Shown here: in pieces, positions 60,962 to 64,000 of the stretch
Numbering within the stretch: position 1 is the first letter of the stretch
Layout of the letters: every line of letters starts with the position of its first letter
Assembly: GCA_036558005.1 (NCBI GenBank)
Contig: DATBGO010000227.1
Span: 19,214 to 83,213 of the forward strand
Source of the DNA: DATBGO01 sp036558005
Lineage (GTDB): Bacteria > Actinomycetota > Actinomycetes > Streptosporangiales > Streptosporangiaceae
Direction: 5' to 3'
DNA: 64,000 nucleotides
The notes under the pieces: generated by a model
Database searches by the model: none
Seen by the model: the letters and a program-made list of their open reading frames with translations, nothing else
Told to the model about the DNA's origin: nothing
Program-made: the position numbers and the translations under genes

Positions 60962-61978
60962 ATGCCGGCACAAGACCGCGTCCAGGCTCATCCGGACTCC
61001 TATCTGGCCGAGTTGCGTTCGGACGTGCGCGCGGGCCTCACGGCGGAGCCGAAGTCACTGCCGTCGAAGTACTTCTACGACGAGCGCGGCAGCGAGCTGT
61101 TCGAGGAGATCACCAGGCTGCCCGAGTACTACCCGACCAGGGCCGAGACCGCGATCCTGCGAGCGCGCGCGGGCGAGATCGCCGAACTCTTGCGATGCGA
61201 GTCGCTGGTCGAGCTCGGCAGCGGCACCTCGGCCAAGACCGGCCTGCTGCTGCGGGCGCTCCGCGAGGGTGGCACCTTTCGCGAGTTCGTGCCGTTCGAT
61301 GTCGATCCCGCGGTCCTAGCCGATGCGACCGAGGCGCTGACAACGCAGTACCCGGGGCTGCGAATCGTCCCGTTCGTCGGAGACTTCGAGCGCGACCTTG
61401 GGGAGATTCCCGCGGCGAAGGGTCGCCGCATGATTGCCTTCCTGGGCTCGACCATCGGAAATCTCGAGCCGCCCGCGCGCGCCAGCCTGTACCGGAACGT
61501 CGCCGGCGTGCTGGCCGGCGGGGATATGTTCCTGCTCGGCACCGACCTGGTGAAAGACACCGGCCGGCTGCTGCGCGCCTACAACGACTCGGCCGGAGTC
61601 ACGGCCGAGTTCAACCGCAACGTCCTGAAGGTCATCAACCGGGAGCTGCGGGCCGACTTCGATGTCGAGGAGTTCGAGCACGTCGCGATCTGGGACGCCG
61701 AGCGCGAGTGGATAGAGATGCGGCTACGCTCGGTCGGCGCACAGGTCGTGACCGTCGGCGACCTCGCCCTGACGGTGTCCTTCGACGCGGGCGAAGAGAT
61801 GCGGACCGAGGTGTCGGCGAAATTCCATCCGGCCGGCATCAGAGCCGAGCTAGCTGGCGCCGGCTTCCGGACACTGAAGTTCTGGACCGACCCCGACGGC
61901 GACTTCGGGCTCACCCTCGCCGAGCTGGCCGGGCCGCAAGACGGCCGTTCCGGCACTACTTCTTCTGCTGCCCTTTAG
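60962..61978 (+). CDS. egtD: L-histidine N-alpha-methyltransferase, EgtD
   Basis: ATG at 60962 has GGAGG nine bases upstream, inside the egtC end, giving 338 residues. The SAM site LVELGSGTSAKTGLLL, the substrate loop PSKYFYDERGSELFEEITRLPEYYPTRAE and FLGSTIGNLEP are intact, as are VLKVINRELRADFDVEEFEHVAIWD and FHPAGIRAELAGAGFRTLKFWTDPDGDFGLTLAE. The enzyme makes hercynine, the first step of ergothioneine. It is expected to work alone, though without EgtB and EgtC from this locus the pathway cannot be completed. Confidence 0.95.
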   Translation: MPAQDRVQAHPDSYLAELRSDVRAGLTAEPKSLPSKYFYDERGSELFEEITRLPEYYPTRAETAILRARAGEIAELLRCESLVELGSGTSAKTGLLLRALREGGTFREFVPFDVDPAVLADATEALTTQYPGLRIVPFVGDFERDLGEIPAAKGRRMIAFLGSTIGNLEPPARASLYRNVAGVLAGGDMFLLGTDLVKDTGRLLRAYNDSAGVTAEFNRNVLKVINRELRADFDVEEFEHVAIWDAEREWIEMRLRSVGAQVVTVGDLALTVSFDAGEEMRTEVSAKFHPAGIRAELAGAGFRTLKFWTDPDGDFGLTLAELAGPQDGRSGTTSSAAL

Positions 61979-62135
61979 ATAGTCACTAAGGACCATATAG
62001 AAGAGGGTGTATGCAGCCAGATCCTTAGCAGCGGCCGCCCGGCCGGGGCGCTGTCATGGCTTCTGTTGGGCGCTGGCAGCGTTGCGAGCCTCGCTGCGAA
62101 CGTAGCGGTCGCGGAGCCAACGATGACGGGCCGAG

Positions 62136-62700
62136 TTATCGCCGCTTGGCCGTCGTTTGCCCTGATCGGCTCCTATCAACGACGATGAGCCGCTCGATCG
62201 CGGCCGTCGCCATGATGGTCTTGCCGCTGCCGGTCGGGGCGGAGAGGGAGACCGCCTGGCTGTCGCCACCGGCCGCCTCGCCGGCCGCCTGCCTGAAGAT
62301 CACCCGCCGCTCGGACAGGCCCTTGGCCCGGGCGGTGCGGATGTAGTCCTCGCCGAGCGTGTCGAGTAGCTGGCCGCGGAACAGCCGGGAGTAGACGGCG
62401 GCCTGCACCGCCGCCAGCGTGATCCAGGGCAGGATCATGTGCCCGAACCAGGCGCCGAGCCCCTGCGAGGGCCCGCGGTGCCCGGTCTGGATCCAGTGGA
62501 AGCCGTGCTCGTTCAGCGGCAGGAACACGACCAGGATGAGCAGCTCGCCGATCACGAACACCGGCATCGACAGGCCGATCAGTACCGCGAACGTGGAGAA
62601 CCTGTCGAACAGGCTGCGCGCCCCGGTGGCGCTGATGATGCCGACCGTGAGCCCGGCCGGGCACCAGCCAGCCCACGCCCGCATCCGGGCGCGGCGCCGG
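62136..62700 (-). pseudogene. Chimera of an ABC permease fragment and a helicase fragment
   Basis: Minus-strand reading gives AGLTVGIISATGARSLFDRFST and a DppB-like run (FHWIQTGHRGPSQGLGAWFGHMILPWITLAAVQAAVYSRLFRGQLLDTLGEDYIRTARAKGLSERRVIFR) that breaks off. The same frame at once continues SLSAPTGSGKTIMATAAIERLI, which is Walker A of a DEAD/DEAH or restriction helicase. The permease lacks its first and last helices and the helicase lacks everything after motif I. Both are truncated gene pieces fused in phase. Confidence 0.78.
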
Positions 62701-62770
62701 CCCGCAGCAGCGCCAGCCCGGCCACCATGATCACAGCGCCGACCTCGATCAACTGCCGGCACCGCCTCAT
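62579..62770 (-). pseudogene. 5' remnant of a gene coupled to the MFS transporter
   Basis: ATG at 62770 overlaps the MFS stop by ATGA and gives MRRCRQLIEVGAVIMVAGLALLRAG, a basic start and one hydrophobic segment. After about 28 residues the frame becomes an antiphase reading of the permease fragment and stops at 62579. The original protein is not identifiable; a small membrane protein is possible. Confidence 0.4.
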
Positions 62771-64000
62771 TCGTCGCGCACGGCCGCCACCGGCTCCGGC
62801 ACGGTCGCGGGTGCTTCGGTCACGTAGTCCTGGTCTGAGGTCAGGGCGCGGCGAAGCCGGGCACCGACGGCGATGGTGCCGAGGCAGCCGGCACATAGCA
62901 GGCCGATCCAGACTGCGGCCGCACCGGCGGCGATGAAGCCGGTAGCAAGTGCAGGGCAGACGATGAACGCCAGAGACTGGGAGAGGGCTGCGAGCGAGTT
63001 GGCCCGTCCGCGGAGGCTGTCGTCGGTCAGGCGATTGACAAGCGGGCTCACGGTGGGTGCCAGCACGGTCTCGCCGAGTGCGAAAAGCGCGGTGAAGCCG
63101 AACACGAAGGCAATTCGCCCGGTGGCTGCGACCGGTAGCGCGGCGAGGCCGAACACCGCCCAGGAGACGGCGAGGATCAGCCCGCTGACCGCCAGCGCGC
63201 TGCTTCGCCGGGCGCGCCGCACGCGGCGCAGGACGAACAGCTGGGCGAGCACGATGAGGGCGGTGTTGACGGTGAGCGACAAGGCCACGATCCGCGCCGA
63301 CACGTGTGCTTCGACTGACGCGTAGGCCGGCAGGCCAGAGTCGAACGCCGGGTACCCGGTGAAGGCAACGATGAGCGATGCCACCAGTGCCAGCCGCAGG
63401 CCGGAGTGGGCTAGCACGTCCCGGTAGCTGGCTCGCCGCTCTTTCCTTGTCGGCGCGGTGCGCAGCGCAGGCAGGAAGGTCAGCACCGCGGCGAAGATGA
63501 GGCACGATGCGGCGTTGGCCAGGAACAGGGCCTGGAAAGACCCGGGGTGATGCACGTTCGCGACGGCCGCTCCGAGTACGGTGCCGGCCCCGAGCGCGGC
63601 GTTCTGCGCGGCGAAGTTGATGGCGAACACGCGCTGCTGGGTGGCCGGGTCCGGGGTGAGCCTGGCGATCACGGTTGAAATGGCCGGGAACATCGGTGCC
63701 CAGGTCGCGCCGTAGAGGAGCAGGGCGGGGAGCGCGGTTGCGGCATTGTGGGCCCAGGCGAGCAGTACCTGGGCGGCCGCCTGGACGAGGATGATGCCGG
63801 TGAGGACGCGGCGCGCGCCGAGCCGGTCGAGCAGGACACCGGAGACGGTCACGGCCAGGAGGCCAGCGGCCGCCCCGGCCGCCAGGAGCAGACCCACGAC
63901 GGGGAGCGCGATGCCGCGGGCCTGGTGCAGGTAGATGAGGGTGAAGGCGAGGACCAGCCCGTTGCCGGTCATCGCCACCGCGTTGCCGGCCAGGAACAGG
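62767..64000 (-). CDS. MFS transporter, 5' end beyond window
   Basis: The frame is open past the right edge (LFLAGNAVAMTGNGLVLAFTLIYLHQARG precedes the ATG at 63978), so the true start lies outside and at least 410 residues are visible. There are about eleven helices, with motif A GVLLDRLGARRVLTG and LRGRANSLAALSQSLAFIVCPALATG. It belongs to the same broad group as the transporter at 56571-57944. Its stop overlaps the ATG of a broken gene. Substrate unknown, probably efflux. Confidence 0.85.
   Translation of the reverse strand, partial: LFLAGNAVAMTGNGLVLAFTLIYLHQARGIALPVVGLLLAAGAAAGLLAVTVSGVLLDRLGARRVLTGIILVQAAAQVLLAWAHNAATALPALLLYGATWAPMFPAISTVIARLTPDPATQQRVFAINFAAQNAALGAGTVLGAAVANVHHPGSFQALFLANAASCLIFAAVLTFLPALRTAPTRKERRASYRDVLAHSGLRLALVASLIVAFTGYPAFDSGLPAYASVEAHVSARIVALSLTVNTALIVLAQLFVLRRVRRARRSSALAVSGLILAVSWAVFGLAALPVAATGRIAFVFGFTALFALGETVLAPTVSPLVNRLTDDSLRGRANSLAALSQSLAFIVCPALATGFIAAGAAAVWIGLLCAGCLGTIAVGARLRRALTSDQDYVTEAPATVPEPVAAVRDE

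Noticed and set aside
62136..62290. Active helicase because of a perfect Walker A motif
   Set aside because: Only motif I is present; motifs II to VI and the second RecA fold are missing.

Overview
The window is very GC-rich (well above 65 percent by eye), uses GTG starts freely, and packs genes into runs joined by ATGA, GTGA or TGATG overlaps. It also carries families typical of filamentous actinomycetes: an Scr1-type XRE regulator beside a DUF6879-type protein, a DUF574-type SAM methyltransferase, ergothioneine genes, ECF sigma with a SnoaL-like tail, and OafA/SGNH proteins. A Streptomyces- or Streptosporangium-like actinobacterium is the best guess. The species cannot be named from this sequence. 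No rRNA, tRNA, CRISPR array, insertion sequence or origin was recognised.

Left part (1-14.9 kb). A partial MerR regulator, a RelE/ParE-type toxin-antitoxin pair and a secreted lysozyme-like protein come first. A ten-gene minus-strand block follows (13382 down to 2288): NCS1 permease, hydantoinase, isochorismatase-fold amidase, family III CoA-transferase, thiolase-like protein, DUF35 partner, MFS transporter, RpiR regulator, an SHMT-like enzyme and an alanine-racemase-like enzyme. It reads as a pathway that imports a cyclic ureide, opens and decarbamoylates it, and handles the resulting amino and carboxylic acids. Several of its enzymes lack residues that are normally catalytic.

14.9-25.6 kb is accessory sequence: an orphan dipeptide-type binding lipoprotein flanked by hairpins, a methyltransferase, an AT-richer XRE/DUF6879/small-protein trio, decayed copies of nearby genes, a mismatch DNA glycosylase, and two related SGNH-hydrolase envelope proteins. 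25.6-40.5 kb is the most unusual part. It is one co-directional operon of six genes: a small propeptide-like protein, an M14 metallocarboxypeptidase with a C-terminal membrane segment, and four very large or unusual proteins of 1143, 1128, 1496 and 588 residues with no function I can assign.

40.6-50.9 kb holds a dipeptide-type ABC transporter operon and a divergent hydrolase operon (ATC-hydrolase-like, two VOC proteins, CocE/NonD esterase). They are driven from face-to-face promoters over a shared palindrome. The transporter operon ends in a truncated GntR gene that runs head-on into a truncated hen1 gene. The right end holds a teichoic-acid-type bifunctional glycosyltransferase, small enzymes, two MFS transporters, an ECF sigma factor, and an ergothioneine cluster in which egtA and egtD are intact but egtB and egtC have collapsed into one short scar. 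Gene remnants are frequent from 56 kb onward: a frameshifted reductase, a peptidase tail, and a permease/helicase chimera.
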